Shown here: positions 1 to 7,654 of the stretch, one piece after another
Numbering within the stretch: position 1 is the first letter of the stretch
How the letters are laid out: every line of letters begins with the position of its first letter
Virus record (IMG/VR): IMGVR_UViG_3300013131_000133
Location: 1-33,622 of that record
Direction: 5' to 3' (one strand)
Source: a virus
Length of the DNA: 33,622 nucleotides
Program-made: the position numbers and the translations under genes
The notes under the pieces: generated by a model
What the model was told of the DNA's origin: nothing
Seen by the model: only the letters and a program-made list of their open reading frames with translations
Databases searched by the model: none

Positions 1-95
1 AGGAGAGCCTCAACCCCGTCCACGTTCAGATTGATCGAATCCGCCTCAATCCTTACATCGTCAATCTTATGATAAATTTCTTTTACGCTAGGCAT
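1..95 (-). CDS. Partial hypothetical protein, cut by the window edge
   Basis: An ATG at 95 on the minus strand opens a frame that runs without a stop to the left edge (31 codons seen), beginning MPSVKEIYHKIDD. It starts 3 bp after the stop of the 80-aa gene, as expected for the next gene of the capsid operon. The ribosome-binding site is only a weak GGGGTTGG. Too little remains to assign a family. Confidence 0.5.
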   Translation of the reverse strand, partial: MPSVKEIYHKIDDVRIEADSINLNVDGVEAL

Positions 96-98
96 AAA

Positions 99-341
99 TT
101 ACCAACCCCAGATTTGTTTGATTTTGTTCTTGGAGTATCTACGGCTGCGTAGTCTCCCCTTTTCTTCGGCTTGCTTGTAAAATCGTTTAGCCCCCTGCTC
201 CGTGGTGCTCGGATCAGGATGGCCCTTGAAAACATAAGGAGCGGCCATGCGTCTCCGCATGGGACCCTTGTCCCTGTCGGCCACCGAGCGGATCTCTTGG
301 ACCAGCTCCCCCTTGTCAGTCTCGTAGAGATAGATGGGCAT
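99..341 (-). CDS. Small basic phage protein, 80 aa
   Basis: This short protein starts MPIYLYETDKGEL and ends in a basic stretch (RLRSRRYSKNKIKQIWGW). The MPxYxYE start resembles the first strand of FmdB-like zinc-ribbon proteins, but there are no cysteines, so a zinc ribbon is excluded. It lies three bases after the previous gene's stop, two genes downstream of the major capsid gene, in a position where phages often carry head-completion or unknown small proteins. The ATG at 341 has only a weak Shine-Dalgarno. Function is unknown. Confidence 0.65.
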   Translation of the reverse strand: MPIYLYETDKGELVQEIRSVADRDKGPMRRRMAAPYVFKGHPDPSTTEQGAKRFYKQAEEKGRLRSRRYSKNKIKQIWGW

Positions 342-344
342 AGG

Positions 345-581
345 TCATCCCATGTAGCCCATCTGTTCGTCCATCTGCATGGCGGCGTTGCGAGCGTCTT
401 CCTCTGTATACTGTTCTTCCTTGTCCTCGGCTGGCGTGAACGTCTCTAGGCATACAAGGGCCATGTCGCCCTCCATCCCCTCGATGTATCCGCCCATTGT
501 GAACCTGTTGCCGATCTCGGAATCCTCCGGAAGCTTTGCCATGGGAACCTTGGCTATGATCTTTCCTTCTTTTTTTTCCAT
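345..581 (-). CDS. Small acidic protein downstream of capsid, 78 aa
   Basis: Start chosen at the ATG at 581 because AAAGGA lies just upstream; the open frame continues upstream to 671 but would run through the hairpin that follows the capsid gene. The protein is acidic and methionine-rich in its C-terminal third (AAMQMDEQMGYMG), with a likely beta-rich centre. No family is recognised. Its place directly after the major capsid gene would fit a head decoration or head-completion role, but that is inference from position only. Confidence 0.65.
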   Translation of the reverse strand: MEKKEGKIIAKVPMAKLPEDSEIGNRFTMGGYIEGMEGDMALVCLETFTPAEDKEEQYTEEDARNAAMQMDEQMGYMG

Positions 582-607
582 ATTTTCCTTTCGCGGAATA
601 GGGAGCT

Positions 608-633
608 GGGAGGGGGGATTGCTCCCCCCTCCC
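608..633 (-). terminator. Strong GC hairpin after the capsid gene
   Basis: Arms GGGAGGGGGG (608-617) and CCCCCCTCCC (624-633) pair perfectly over 10 bp around a 6-base loop. It lies between the capsid stop (675) and the start of the 78-aa gene (581). No T-run follows on the minus strand, so it may be a partial terminator, attenuator or mRNA 3'-end stabiliser that sets high capsid expression apart from the downstream genes. Confidence 0.5.
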
Positions 634-674
634 GCCTGTTCACCAACCACGATGATCAGACTCCCACCCACTAC

Positions 675-1682
675 TTAGGAGGCAGCGGTAAAGCGGCTCT
701 TCGACTTGACCACGACGGCCCGCTTGGAGTTCATTAGCTTTGCAGCATAATAAGCTTTATAACCAGCTTTGACCGTTTGGTTAAGGATGTCCGATTTATC
801 GGCCTGAGTCAGTACGGTGACCTTCGGGCTGAAGGGGGAATCTCCGGAGAGCTTCACCACGCCGAACGCATTCTCACCCAGCACGATAGTGCTGTAGATC
901 GAACCAGCGGCGGAGTAGGTCCCCTCGGTAGTTCCCTCAATCCACGGATTCGTGTGCTCGATGATACGGAGACCGTAAAAAGTCCCCAGCTCACCAGCGT
1001 ACAGCGAACCCACGCCGCTCGTCGGGTTACGATAGACCGAGTTTAAGAAGTCGGTATCGCGGAACAGGTCGCGCGCCACCTGAGGCGGCACGAGAGCCGT
1101 GAACTTCCCGTTGAGGGGGTTGGATTTGTTGGCCTTAAGTTCCGTGGATGCATCAAGCAGATCCTCGGCATCAATGAAGGCGGCGGACGCGGCTGCGGCA
1201 TCGACCGCAGCGAAGTTCGCCAAACCCTGTGCGTAACGCTTTTTGGTGCTGTTGCCAGCAACGTCCGTTCCAGAGATCAGTTCTGCGCGGCTAAGATTGT
1301 CGGCTTTCAAGGCCGCATCTTCGCCTAGCAATTTTACGCCCTCTTGCAAAACGTTGAAGAGGCTCAGGTTCGACAATAAGTCGGACACATTGAGGGCTTC
1401 GCCGTATTGCGTGAGACTCACCTCAACGCTGTTGAGGCCGAGCTCGCGGAACGTGCTGATCGGGGTTCCTTCGGTTAAAGTCTGCACCTCGGACGCATCC
1501 GCCGTGCCGTTGAACTGAAAGAATTTTACGGTCTTTGAACCGAGATTCTTCGGCAGGTCAACCTGCTGGGCGAGCGTGTTGAGACGCAGGGTTTCACTAA
1601 TACGATCAATCAACTGCTTCGACAGAACGGGCTGAAAATAATTCCCGAGCGAAGCAGGATTGGTCAGTTTCATCTGTGCCAT
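675..1682 (-). CDS. Major capsid protein, N4-gp56 family
   Basis: A 335-aa protein with the layout of the N4-gp56 family of HK97-fold major capsid proteins: an N-terminal helical segment (LSKQLIDRISETLRLN), the conserved LTEGT followed by a short loop (about residues 68-73), a TQYGEALNVSDL motif (about 91-102), a long helix with the GEDAALKADN core, an ISGTD turn, and a C-terminal domain with LYAGELGTFYGLRIIE and ENAFGVVKLSG. Length is near the family norm. It assembles the icosahedral shell. The upstream scaffold-like gene ends 6 bp before; AGGAG lies 11 bases before the ATG. A strong hairpin follows the stop codon. Family assignment is from motif pattern, not a database search. Confidence 0.9.
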   Translation of the reverse strand: MAQMKLTNPASLGNYFQPVLSKQLIDRISETLRLNTLAQQVDLPKNLGSKTVKFFQFNGTADASEVQTLTEGTPISTFRELGLNSVEVSLTQYGEALNVSDLLSNLSLFNVLQEGVKLLGEDAALKADNLSRAELISGTDVAGNSTKKRYAQGLANFAAVDAAAASAAFIDAEDLLDASTELKANKSNPLNGKFTALVPPQVARDLFRDTDFLNSVYRNPTSGVGSLYAGELGTFYGLRIIEHTNPWIEGTTEGTYSAAGSIYSTIVLGENAFGVVKLSGDSPFSPKVTVLTQADKSDILNQTVKAGYKAYYAAKLMNSKRAVVVKSKSRFTAAS

Positions 1683-1688
1683 GATTCG

Positions 1689-2750
1689 TTATACTCCTGC
1701 GAGAACGGATTCTGATTCAGACAGCATCTTCTTCAGGAATGATTCCTGTTCCTTGTAATCCATATCCTCAAACTCCTTTTTGCCCTTGGCGGGCTTGGAG
1801 CCTGTGGACGACCCAAGGCTGAGCTTCTTCTTCAGCTCCTCGTTCTCTTTTTTAATGGTGACGATCTCCTCTTGGAGAGAGGCCGCAGACTCCGCCGCAA
1901 TCTTCATCTTGGCGATCTGCGTTCCATAAACCAATCCGTGCGGGCTTTTGGCAAAGAAGTCCTTTAGCTCCGCATCCTGATTGTTGATGATCTCCGTCAG
2001 GGCCTTGTAGAGGGTGCTTTCCTGATTCTTTAGGTCCGGATTGTCCTCCAACAAACGCCTTGCGTTGGTGGCCCTGACTTCGTTCTGCTCCTTGGTCAAA
2101 CGCTCGTCGCGCTCGGCCTTGAGCTTCTGGGCCCTCTCGATCTGGTCGGCCATCCTGCGGGCTTCCTTGGCAACCTCATCCTTGCCTTCCTGTTCCCAGT
2201 CGCGCGCATAGCGGCGCAAGTCTTCGGGAGAGCTGCTCATGTCGGGGGCCACGCTTTTGATGGCCTCCTCCTCGGCTTTCTCCTTGGCAAGTTTCAGTTC
2301 CTCGGACTGCTTGCGAACCGCCGTCTTTTCTTCCTCGAGCTTCTTCCAGCTCTCGGCAAGACGCGCCTGATCCTTGGCAAGCCTTCCCTCAATCTTGGCT
2401 TCCTTCGTGTCCGCCACCTGCTCTTTCGCGGGTTCTGCGGCCTCCCCTTTGGGGGAAATGTCACCTGTTTCTTTGGCCTCCGCTTCCTTCGCGACAGGCG
2501 AAGGCTGGTTGGCCTCTTGCTTTTGCTCGGACTCGACTGCACTCGACTTCCCATCGGCGGGCAATGGGTCGGAATCCGCCTTGGCTTCCTCCTTCGGCGC
2601 GGGCTCGGGGGACGCGCTGCGGGATAGCGGCTTTAAGCCGTCCATCTCGCGGAGCATATCCACAAGCTGTGCCTCGGTGATGTCGCCCTCAGTTTCGGGT
2701 GCTGGTGAAACGTCCGGTTTCACCTCGTTGGTTTCGGCTGTCGTTGCCAT
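1689..2750 (-). CDS. Probable capsid scaffolding protein
   Basis: A 353-aa highly charged protein directly upstream of the capsid gene, the usual place for a scaffold. The first about 110 residues are disordered, rich in Pro, Glu, Ala and Ser; residues about 120-240 are a long Lys/Glu coiled coil (KLAKEKAEEEAIKS, then a stretch of RRMADQIERAQKLKAERDERL); a second coiled coil (QEEIVTIKKENEELKKKLSL) is followed by a Lys-rich segment and a short C-terminal helix (KEQESFLKKMLSESESV). A basic C-terminal helix is where many scaffolds bind the shell protein. No protease domain is seen. Function is inferred from position and composition. Confidence 0.75.
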   Translation of the reverse strand: MATTAETNEVKPDVSPAPETEGDITEAQLVDMLREMDGLKPLSRSASPEPAPKEEAKADSDPLPADGKSSAVESEQKQEANQPSPVAKEAEAKETGDISPKGEAAEPAKEQVADTKEAKIEGRLAKDQARLAESWKKLEEEKTAVRKQSEELKLAKEKAEEEAIKSVAPDMSSSPEDLRRYARDWEQEGKDEVAKEARRMADQIERAQKLKAERDERLTKEQNEVRATNARRLLEDNPDLKNQESTLYKALTEIINNQDAELKDFFAKSPHGLVYGTQIAKMKIAAESAASLQEEIVTIKKENEELKKKLSLGSSTGSKPAKGKKEFEDMDYKEQESFLKKMLSESESVLAGV

Positions 2751-2779
2751 AGGGTTATCGGGTTATCCCTCCCGTGTTG

Positions 2780-3133
2780 TTAAGGGCTATACCTTTCAAA
2801 TAAGGAAGACACGCCCTCAACGTCTCCCTTCAGGGAAATTTCATCGTCAATCTTTTCGGCTTTCATCCACTCAATCACAGCGAGTGCCTCACGAAAGCCA
2901 ACGACCCTGCCAGCATCGTGAGCAGAACCGCCTGTAGTGCAGGCTGCGATAGCGCGCCGCTCAATGGTTTGACCCAGCAAAATCCAAAGTTTCCTGCCAG
3001 ACGGAGAGCCGAGAAATCGGGATAGCTCTCCGGAGTCCTCGGGTGTCCAATCGGGTACGCCTCCTGTTTTGACATGGCGATGCAGATCTAGTGCCAGCTT
3101 GAGTGCTTGCAACTTATTCCTGATCCAAGTCAC
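2780..3133 (-). CDS. Hypothetical protein between portal and scaffold, 117 aa
   Basis: The GTG at 3133 overlaps the portal stop codon (GTGA), which supports translational coupling and this start. The protein is mixed alpha/beta and soluble, with a basic N-terminal helix (RNKLQALKLALDLHRHVK), a SGRKLWILLG strand/helix, and a C-terminal helix VVGFREALAVIEWMKAEK. No catalytic motif is recognised. Small proteins at this place in N4-type capsid phages are widespread but mostly uncharacterised; a head-assembly role is possible. Confidence 0.65.
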   Translation of the reverse strand: MTWIRNKLQALKLALDLHRHVKTGGVPDWTPEDSGELSRFLGSPSGRKLWILLGQTIERRAIAACTTGGSAHDAGRVVGFREALAVIEWMKAEKIDDEISLKGDVEGVSSLFERYSP

Positions 3134-4959
3134 ATGGCCCCCATGGTGGTGGAGTTACCTTGGGCAAGCTGGGCTTCCTTCTGCTTGGCGAGCTCGCGGA
3201 TCTGTTTGCGAAGGGCCCGCTCCGTGTTCTTGTCCCGAAGGCCAAGGTACTGGAGGTGGGCTTCCAGATGCTGCGCGTAGAGCTGCTGGGCCTGAGGCAA
3301 TCCCCCGCCCATCTGCTCGAGCTGTTGGATGCGGTTGAGCAGGACCTGAATGTGGACGAGGTGGTCGTCGGAAGCGTCCACGGATGCGGGCACGCCCTGC
3401 TCCATGACCAGATTCTCCATCGACTGCTCCTCGCCCTGCGAAAGCTGGCGGGTGGCGGGATCAAGCACCAGCTTGGTAGCCAAGGAAGGATCATCGGTCT
3501 CAAGGACCGAGCGAACCAGACCGACTTGGTCAACAATTTGGTTACCCTGAAAGAGCTGCATCCGCGCCACCGCCTTTTGAAACTGAACCGCCTTGTTCAC
3601 CCCGTCCGCGCTGCCGCTGGGCATCACGTCGTAGTGATCCCCGATGGCATGTTCCGGTAGCGACCTGTAGCTGTTGGCATAAAGATAATTAAGTTCCTTG
3701 CGGGCGAACTGGCAAAGGACCGCGTACGCCTGCCTGTAAACCCTGCCGAGGCTCAGCCTGAAAATCCGCGCCCGCAAATCCGTGCTCTGGCCCATCATGG
3801 CCCCGATCTGGGAAACCTCGGTGGCCGTGCGGGCGTTCTTGGAGTTCTGCTGCTGGACCAGACCAAAGTCGGGCATGGAGGTCAGATACTCCGCAATCAT
3901 GCGCTGGTTGATCATTTCCTGATCGAAGCTGATCGGCGGCTGCGGCATGGGAACCGGAGCCACGCCCACGGGCAGGATGGTGGCGGGACCAAAGCGAAGA
4001 TTGTTGGTGTTGGGAATGTCCTGCTCGCAACGGAAGAGCGGGCGATTGTAAAGGGTCATCGCGTCCGCTTTTTCGTTAAGCAGTTTGCAAAGGAAAGCCT
4101 CAAACGGCGCAACCATCTCGCAGATCCCGCGACTGGAATAGATCCCCTTGTCCTTGATCTCGGTGAAGAACGAGACAAACGGAACCTCCCCATGCTTGTA
4201 GGGAAGTTCAAAGGACGGGCGAATATCGTGCTCAGGTGCAACGGGCGAGAACGTGTGGACCATGATCTTGCCGTCAGCCGTCCGCTCATACACCTCCCAC
4301 ACGACCACCTGATCGGACTCCGTCCCTACGGTGATTCCCTCGCGGCGGAACTTGGTGTCCTCGAAAGTGGTGGCGCGCGCGCCCTCAGACTCCCTGCCCT
4401 TGATCTTGGGCAGGATCTCCTGATCGTAGAGATCGTTGGCGCGGTAGGCATCCATGCTCATTTGCATGACGTGGCAGATGCGCTCCACCTTGGAGAGGTC
4501 GGTGGTGTAGTAGGGTAAAATGATGTTGATCGGATCGATGGCATCGAAGTGGACGGTCTTCTTGTCCTGATTCCAACTGATCTTCAGATAGCCCAACCCC
4601 TGCGTCAGGGTGTGGTCGATGGAGGTCAGCACCTCCTGCTCAAAGTTGGAACGCTGCTTGATCTGGTGATCGAACCAGATGCTCATCTGGCGAGCCAAAG
4701 CCTCGTCGGCTTGGTCGTTGATCGGGATGAAGGTGGCGGCAAGTTCGTTGCCGTAGACCTGCTGGAAATAAAAGGGCTTGAGCTTGTTGATCAGCGAGTC
4801 GGCCAGCGGGTAGTGGAGGTCGGCCTGCCAAGGAAGTTTCTTCTTTCGGCGAAGCCCGCCATGCCGCATCTCATACCAAAGACGCTGCCGCTCCTCCCAC
4901 GAGGTGCGGGCCCTCACGTCCTCCATCAGTAATCGGTATAGTTCGTCGCGTTCCTTCAT
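3130..4959 (-). CDS. Portal protein (head-tail connector)
   Basis: A 609-aa protein of the long podovirus portal type. It opens with a helical N-terminus (ERDELYRLLMEDVRART, then EERQRLWYEMRHGG), has the conserved early block with LHYPLADSLINKLKPFYF, a central beta-rich wing domain (VVVWEVYERTADGKIMVH), an IYSSRGICEMVAPFEAFLCK stem helix region, and a Gln-rich coiled C-terminus (residues about 540-600) typical of portal barrel extensions. It would form the dodecameric ring at one capsid vertex through which DNA enters and leaves. GAGGAGG is placed well before the ATG, and the start overlaps the upstream lipoprotein stop (ATGA). The C-terminus overlaps the next gene by four bases. Confidence 0.85.
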   Translation of the reverse strand: MKERDELYRLLMEDVRARTSWEERQRLWYEMRHGGLRRKKKLPWQADLHYPLADSLINKLKPFYFQQVYGNELAATFIPINDQADEALARQMSIWFDHQIKQRSNFEQEVLTSIDHTLTQGLGYLKISWNQDKKTVHFDAIDPINIILPYYTTDLSKVERICHVMQMSMDAYRANDLYDQEILPKIKGRESEGARATTFEDTKFRREGITVGTESDQVVVWEVYERTADGKIMVHTFSPVAPEHDIRPSFELPYKHGEVPFVSFFTEIKDKGIYSSRGICEMVAPFEAFLCKLLNEKADAMTLYNRPLFRCEQDIPNTNNLRFGPATILPVGVAPVPMPQPPISFDQEMINQRMIAEYLTSMPDFGLVQQQNSKNARTATEVSQIGAMMGQSTDLRARIFRLSLGRVYRQAYAVLCQFARKELNYLYANSYRSLPEHAIGDHYDVMPSGSADGVNKAVQFQKAVARMQLFQGNQIVDQVGLVRSVLETDDPSLATKLVLDPATRQLSQGEEQSMENLVMEQGVPASVDASDDHLVHIQVLLNRIQQLEQMGGGLPQAQQLYAQHLEAHLQYLGLRDKNTERALRKQIRELAKQKEAQLAQGNSTTMGAM

Positions 4960-5183
4960 CGGCCCCTCCTCACTTCAAACTCAAGATCGTTGACCGTGTG
5001 CAGGGCCTCGCGGGCCCAGCGTTTGACATCTTCATTTGAGGAACGGACCTGCTCATATTCGGGCATTGTCATCAGTCGGCTAGTGTTGCCGCTCGTCCTC
5101 GCCACGGGCTGCGTTGTCGCGCATCCACCAAGGCTTAGGACCAAGATCCCGATCAATGGAATCGCGATTCTTGCGCCACTCAC
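4956..5183 (-). CDS. Small lipoprotein, candidate outer spanin (Rz1-like)
   Basis: From a GTG at 5183 this frame encodes 75 residues: a short start, a hydrophobic core (IAIPLIGILVLS) and a lipobox LSLGGC, so the mature chain would begin at Cys with CATTQPVART and be anchored in the outer membrane. The rest is a charged helix (YEQVRSSNEDVKRWAREA). The first 104 bases overlap the 62-aa gene in another frame, the way Rz1 is nested in Rz in lambda-like phages. Its stop overlaps the portal start (ATGA). Unlike classical Rz1 it is not proline-rich. The open frame extends further upstream to 5294, but that would bury the signal peptide. An unrelated entry-exclusion lipoprotein is an alternative. Confidence 0.6.
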   Translation of the reverse strand: MSGARIAIPLIGILVLSLGGCATTQPVARTSGNTSRLMTMPEYEQVRSSNEDVKRWAREALHTVNDLEFEVRRGR

Positions 5184-5268
5184 CTCGTGCGTGGGAATCG
5201 TCGAGCTCGTTTCTGCTGGGGAAAAACCCGAGAAGTCGCGACAAAATTTCAAGGATGGCTCGGAGCAT
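5080..5268 (-). CDS. 62-aa protein with hydrophobic N-terminus, partner of nested lipoprotein
   Basis: ATG at 5268, four bases after the stop of the preceding gene, in line with the tight packing of this operon. The N-terminal 16 residues (MLRAILEILSRLLGFF) are hydrophobic and amphipathic, shorter than a usual transmembrane helix; the rest is strongly charged (SHARGEWRKNRDSIDRDLG) with a KPWWMRD motif. The lipoprotein frame begins inside it. The pair recalls an inner/outer spanin gene pair, but this member is small and lacks a long coiled coil, so the assignment is tentative. Confidence 0.5.
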   Translation of the reverse strand: MLRAILEILSRLLGFFPSRNELDDSHARGEWRKNRDSIDRDLGPKPWWMRDNAARGEDERQH

Positions 5269-5272
5269 TGCA

Positions 5273-5509
5273 TCACCAAGATTTGCACGCCCAATAACCC
5301 GCGCTCATTTTGTCCTTTTTTTCGGAGCAGTTGTGGCGGGCTCGGAAGCTGGCCTTTCGTTCCGCAATGTGTTTTTTAATTTTCATGTTCGGGTCACCGA
5401 ACCGGACAATCTTTTCCTGCCCTCCCGAGCAAGCCTTCACGACGAACTTCTTGGGACCATCGGGAGTGCGCTGGGGCCTGTTGCAGGCCATCCGGTCCTT
5501 GTCCACCAT
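5273..5509 (-). CDS. Conserved small phage protein with RFGDPNM and SFRARHNC motifs
   Basis: 78 aa, basic, with a sequence pattern recognisable from many phage and some large-virus small proteins: KFVV near the N-terminus, VRFGDPNMKIKKH in the middle, then ERKASFRARHNCSEKKDK and a C-terminal GYWACKSW. Three cysteines and a histidine could bind a metal. Its function is, as far as I know, not established; it is often found near packaging and portal genes, as here. The start is the ATG at 5509, which overlaps the stop of the 54-aa gene (TGATG), so the two are probably translated together. Confidence 0.8.
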   Translation of the reverse strand: MVDKDRMACNRPQRTPDGPKKFVVKACSGGQEKIVRFGDPNMKIKKHIAERKASFRARHNCSEKKDKMSAGYWACKSW

Positions 5510-5673
5510 CAATACGCTCCCAGCTTAAACTTCCGTTTGGCAGCGGCGTTGTCCACGAGATTGGGATAGGGACGGCCAGCGGATCGGGCCTTGTCCTTGG
5601 CATACTCCTTGGCCTTCGCGGAAAGCGGGGCGGAGGATTTGTTGGGATTTTTTTTGTCCCAAAACTGCTTCAT
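5509..5673 (-). CDS. 54-aa basic protein with AGRPYPNLVDN motif
   Basis: A short gene that could easily be missed. From ATG 5673 it encodes MKQFWDKKNPNKSS, a Lys/Ala helix (SAKAKEYAKDKARSAGR), then the PYPNLVDNAAAKRKF block that recurs in small phage proteins beside terminase and portal genes. Starts inside the stop of the holin-like gene (ATGA) and ends inside the start of the next (TGATG). The overlaps on both sides, plus the recognisable motif, make it more credible than the longer alternative frames here. Function unknown; a nucleic-acid-binding role would suit its charge. Confidence 0.75.
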   Translation of the reverse strand: MKQFWDKKNPNKSSAPLSAKAKEYAKDKARSAGRPYPNLVDNAAAKRKFKLGAY

Positions 5674-5840
5674 TTGATATGAAGCCCCAAGCTCTTGAGA
5701 AAATTAACCGCGCGCTCGAGCCAGACGTTGTCGGTCTCGGTGGGCGTGAGTTTGACAATCACGCGTGCGGCAATCACCAAGCCGCCCACAGCGGCCACGA
5801 TTTCCGTCCAGTTCTGCGTCACCCAATTCCATACATTCAT
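5670..5840 (-). CDS. Holin-like single-span membrane protein, 56 aa
   Basis: ATG 5840 is preceded by GGAGG at good spacing and lies three bases after the terminase stop. The protein begins MNVWNWVTQNWTE, followed by one hydrophobic segment (IVAAVGGLVIAARVIVK, about residues 14-30), the motif LTPTETDN and an amphipathic C-terminal helix (WLERAVNFLKSLG). This N-out/short-TM/charged-tail plan with VVKLTPT is common in small membrane proteins encoded next to phage terminases and annotated as holins. A holin would form inner-membrane lesions that release the lysozyme encoded at 24287-25006. Membrane location is clear; the holin role is inferred. Confidence 0.7.
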   Translation of the reverse strand: MNVWNWVTQNWTEIVAAVGGLVIAARVIVKLTPTETDNVWLERAVNFLKSLGLHIK

Positions 5841-5843
5841 TAT

Positions 5844-7271
5844 TTAGCCTCCAGCGAAGATCCCCACGTCCTCAAAGAACTCCCGTTCCGCGACAACGTG
5901 TGGCAAGTACTCTTCGTTACTCTGCGATGTAATGTCGGTTTGAAACTCCGTCAACACCCCAGATATCGGAACGGCCCCGCACACCCCCGCCACCGCATCG
6001 GCTCGGTCCGGAGACGAGGCCCCGCGCTTCCGCATCTCGTCCTTGGGCTCCAGCCCGAGCCTACCGGATGAGTTGACCCGCACCCTCCTGCCGCAGAGCT
6101 GGGCATCCATCACGTCATCCTTGGGTAGAATGACCTGCTCCTTTTCGACTAGCCTTGCCAGCTCCCACCAGATCTCCGAGCCCCTGTTCATGTAGGATGG
6201 GTTGCGGGACTTGGCCCCGAAGTTGAAGCGGTGGATGTGCCACCCCTGCTCGCTCATGCGGTCATTCATGGGCTTGCCCAGTCCGCCATCGTCAGCCCAC
6301 ACGTTATCGGCCTTAACGCCCGCAGACTTCAGCTCGTTGATGGCGCGGCCAACGGTGGCCATGGTATTGGCACTCGACCAAGCTATCGGCTGCTGAACTT
6401 GATTCCCCCTGCGGATGGCTATCACGGTTTCGTCGCCCCCGCCTCCCCAGTCGATAAATGCGTAGGGCTGGCTGGTTAGGGGCTGGACATTGGCATCCCT
6501 GAGTTTCCTTAGTTTTTCCAGCGTCAGAACGGTGGAGCCGTCCCCCTCTGATATGAACTCGGAAAAGATCATGGACCGCACCAAGGGGTGATCCATGCCG
6601 TATTCGTCGATCTGGTCCTGAATCCAGTTGGTCTTGGACAGGTGATCGCAGTCGTAGGACGTGACGGAATGCTTTTCCCATTTGCTTTTGGGGCTCAGGA
6701 AAAGCTGGGCGAATCTTGAATCGATCCCTCCGGTGGAGCTCATTGCCAGCCACGCGGTGGGCTGACAACGCTCCGCTGCGTGCCATATCCCTTCTGGGAT
6801 AGACTTGGCTTCGTCGAATATCAGAAGGAGGTTTTCATTGTGCCAGCCCTCAAACTTGTTGGGCTCATCGGTGCTGAACCCAATCGCCCTAGATCCATTC
6901 GGGGCTATTAGGTCGGTGGAGTTTACGGCCCACCCATTCAGGACAGACCCCCATTGGTTGATCTGCTGCCATAGCTGATCGCGGACTTGTCTGTAAACAC
7001 CTGCCGTTGTAACGACTTGTGAGTTTGGAAATCTACTGCACCACCAGATCAGCACGGGAGCAGCCACATGGGAGGTCTTGCCGCTTCCGTTAGCCGCTTT
7101 GAGGCATACCCTCTTTTTGGTAGCTAGGTCATGGAGGACCTTCTTTTGCCAGTCGTAAAATGAGATCTTAAAAAAGTGGGAGCAGAAGGCCGAAGGATCG
7201 GTCTTAAACGCCGCTATAAGCTTAGGATCGAGGGCTTGCCCGCCTCCGGTCTGTCGTTTTGCTTGGGCCAT
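5844..7271 (-). CDS. terL: Terminase large subunit (packaging ATPase-nuclease)
   Basis: 475 aa with both enzymatic halves. The ATPase domain has a Walker A motif AANGSGKTS (residues 59-67) and a Walker B LLLIFDEAKS (148-157) with the catalytic Glu after the Asp, then a coupling MSSTGG segment. The RNase H-like nuclease domain has its first acidic strand AFIDWGGGGDET (271-282), a second at VWADDGG (324-330) and a C-terminal DVMDAQLCGRR with further acidic residues. It would cut concatemeric DNA and pump it through the portal. The start is the ATG at 7271, which lacks an obvious Shine-Dalgarno. The 128 bp between it and the 84-aa gene upstream hold no convincing gene. Confidence 0.92.
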   Translation of the reverse strand: MAQAKRQTGGGQALDPKLIAAFKTDPSAFCSHFFKISFYDWQKKVLHDLATKKRVCLKAANGSGKTSHVAAPVLIWWCSRFPNSQVVTTAGVYRQVRDQLWQQINQWGSVLNGWAVNSTDLIAPNGSRAIGFSTDEPNKFEGWHNENLLLIFDEAKSIPEGIWHAAERCQPTAWLAMSSTGGIDSRFAQLFLSPKSKWEKHSVTSYDCDHLSKTNWIQDQIDEYGMDHPLVRSMIFSEFISEGDGSTVLTLEKLRKLRDANVQPLTSQPYAFIDWGGGGDETVIAIRRGNQVQQPIAWSSANTMATVGRAINELKSAGVKADNVWADDGGLGKPMNDRMSEQGWHIHRFNFGAKSRNPSYMNRGSEIWWELARLVEKEQVILPKDDVMDAQLCGRRVRVNSSGRLGLEPKDEMRKRGASSPDRADAVAGVCGAVPISGVLTEFQTDITSQSNEEYLPHVVAEREFFEDVGIFAGG

Positions 7272-7399
7272 GGATCAGGATTAGGGCGGGCTACAGGGCG
7301 GTTTGAATTACAGTTTGGCTACAAATTGTGTGCTTCTGGAAAGAACGTCTCTGACGGGGAAATAAAACTGGTCTGCCATTGTATGGTTTTTGCATGGGA

Positions 7400-7654
7400 T
7401 CAGAGGTGCTTGTCCAATAAGCCCAGAACGCCCAGCCAGTTTTCCTTTGTCTTAAAGTAGATTTCCATGGTGGTTTCACCACCAGCACCGCCCCCGCTCT
7501 CGATCAGATAAACATCTATGCCGTAAAGGCTCGTGTCATCCTTATAGGTGTAGTACCCCTTAAAATCTATTTGGTTAAAACAGAACATCACAAAGCCGTC
7601 CACGTAGACTTTGATTCGGCCATTGTAGATCTTGAGGTCGTAGGTGTGCTTCAT
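7400..7654 (-). CDS. Hypothetical 84-aa beta-rich protein between terminase subunits
   Basis: ATG 7654 overlaps the stop of the TerS-like gene (ATGA). The protein is predicted beta-rich, with alternating hydrophobic and polar residues and many aromatics (YDLKIYNGRIKVYVDGFVMF and YYTYKDDTSLYGIDVYL), a Gly-rich turn (SGGGAGGET) and a final helix. It recalls a small jelly-roll or carbohydrate-binding fold, but no family is recognised. Codon use fits the neighbouring genes. Confidence 0.6.
   Translation of the reverse strand: MKHTYDLKIYNGRIKVYVDGFVMFCFNQIDFKGYYTYKDDTSLYGIDVYLIESGGGAGGETTMEIYFKTKENWLGVLGLLDKHL

Noticed and set aside
5525-5758. 77-codon minus-strand frame across the 54-aa and holin-like genes
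   Set aside because: Ser/Arg/Pro/Gln-rich shadow; the two shorter frames have recognisable motifs and ATGA/TGATG overlaps with their neighbours.
7308-7379. 23-codon frame (MADQFYFPVRD...) before the terminase gene
   Set aside because: Too short to judge and without a ribosome-binding site; the 128-bp gap is left without a gene.
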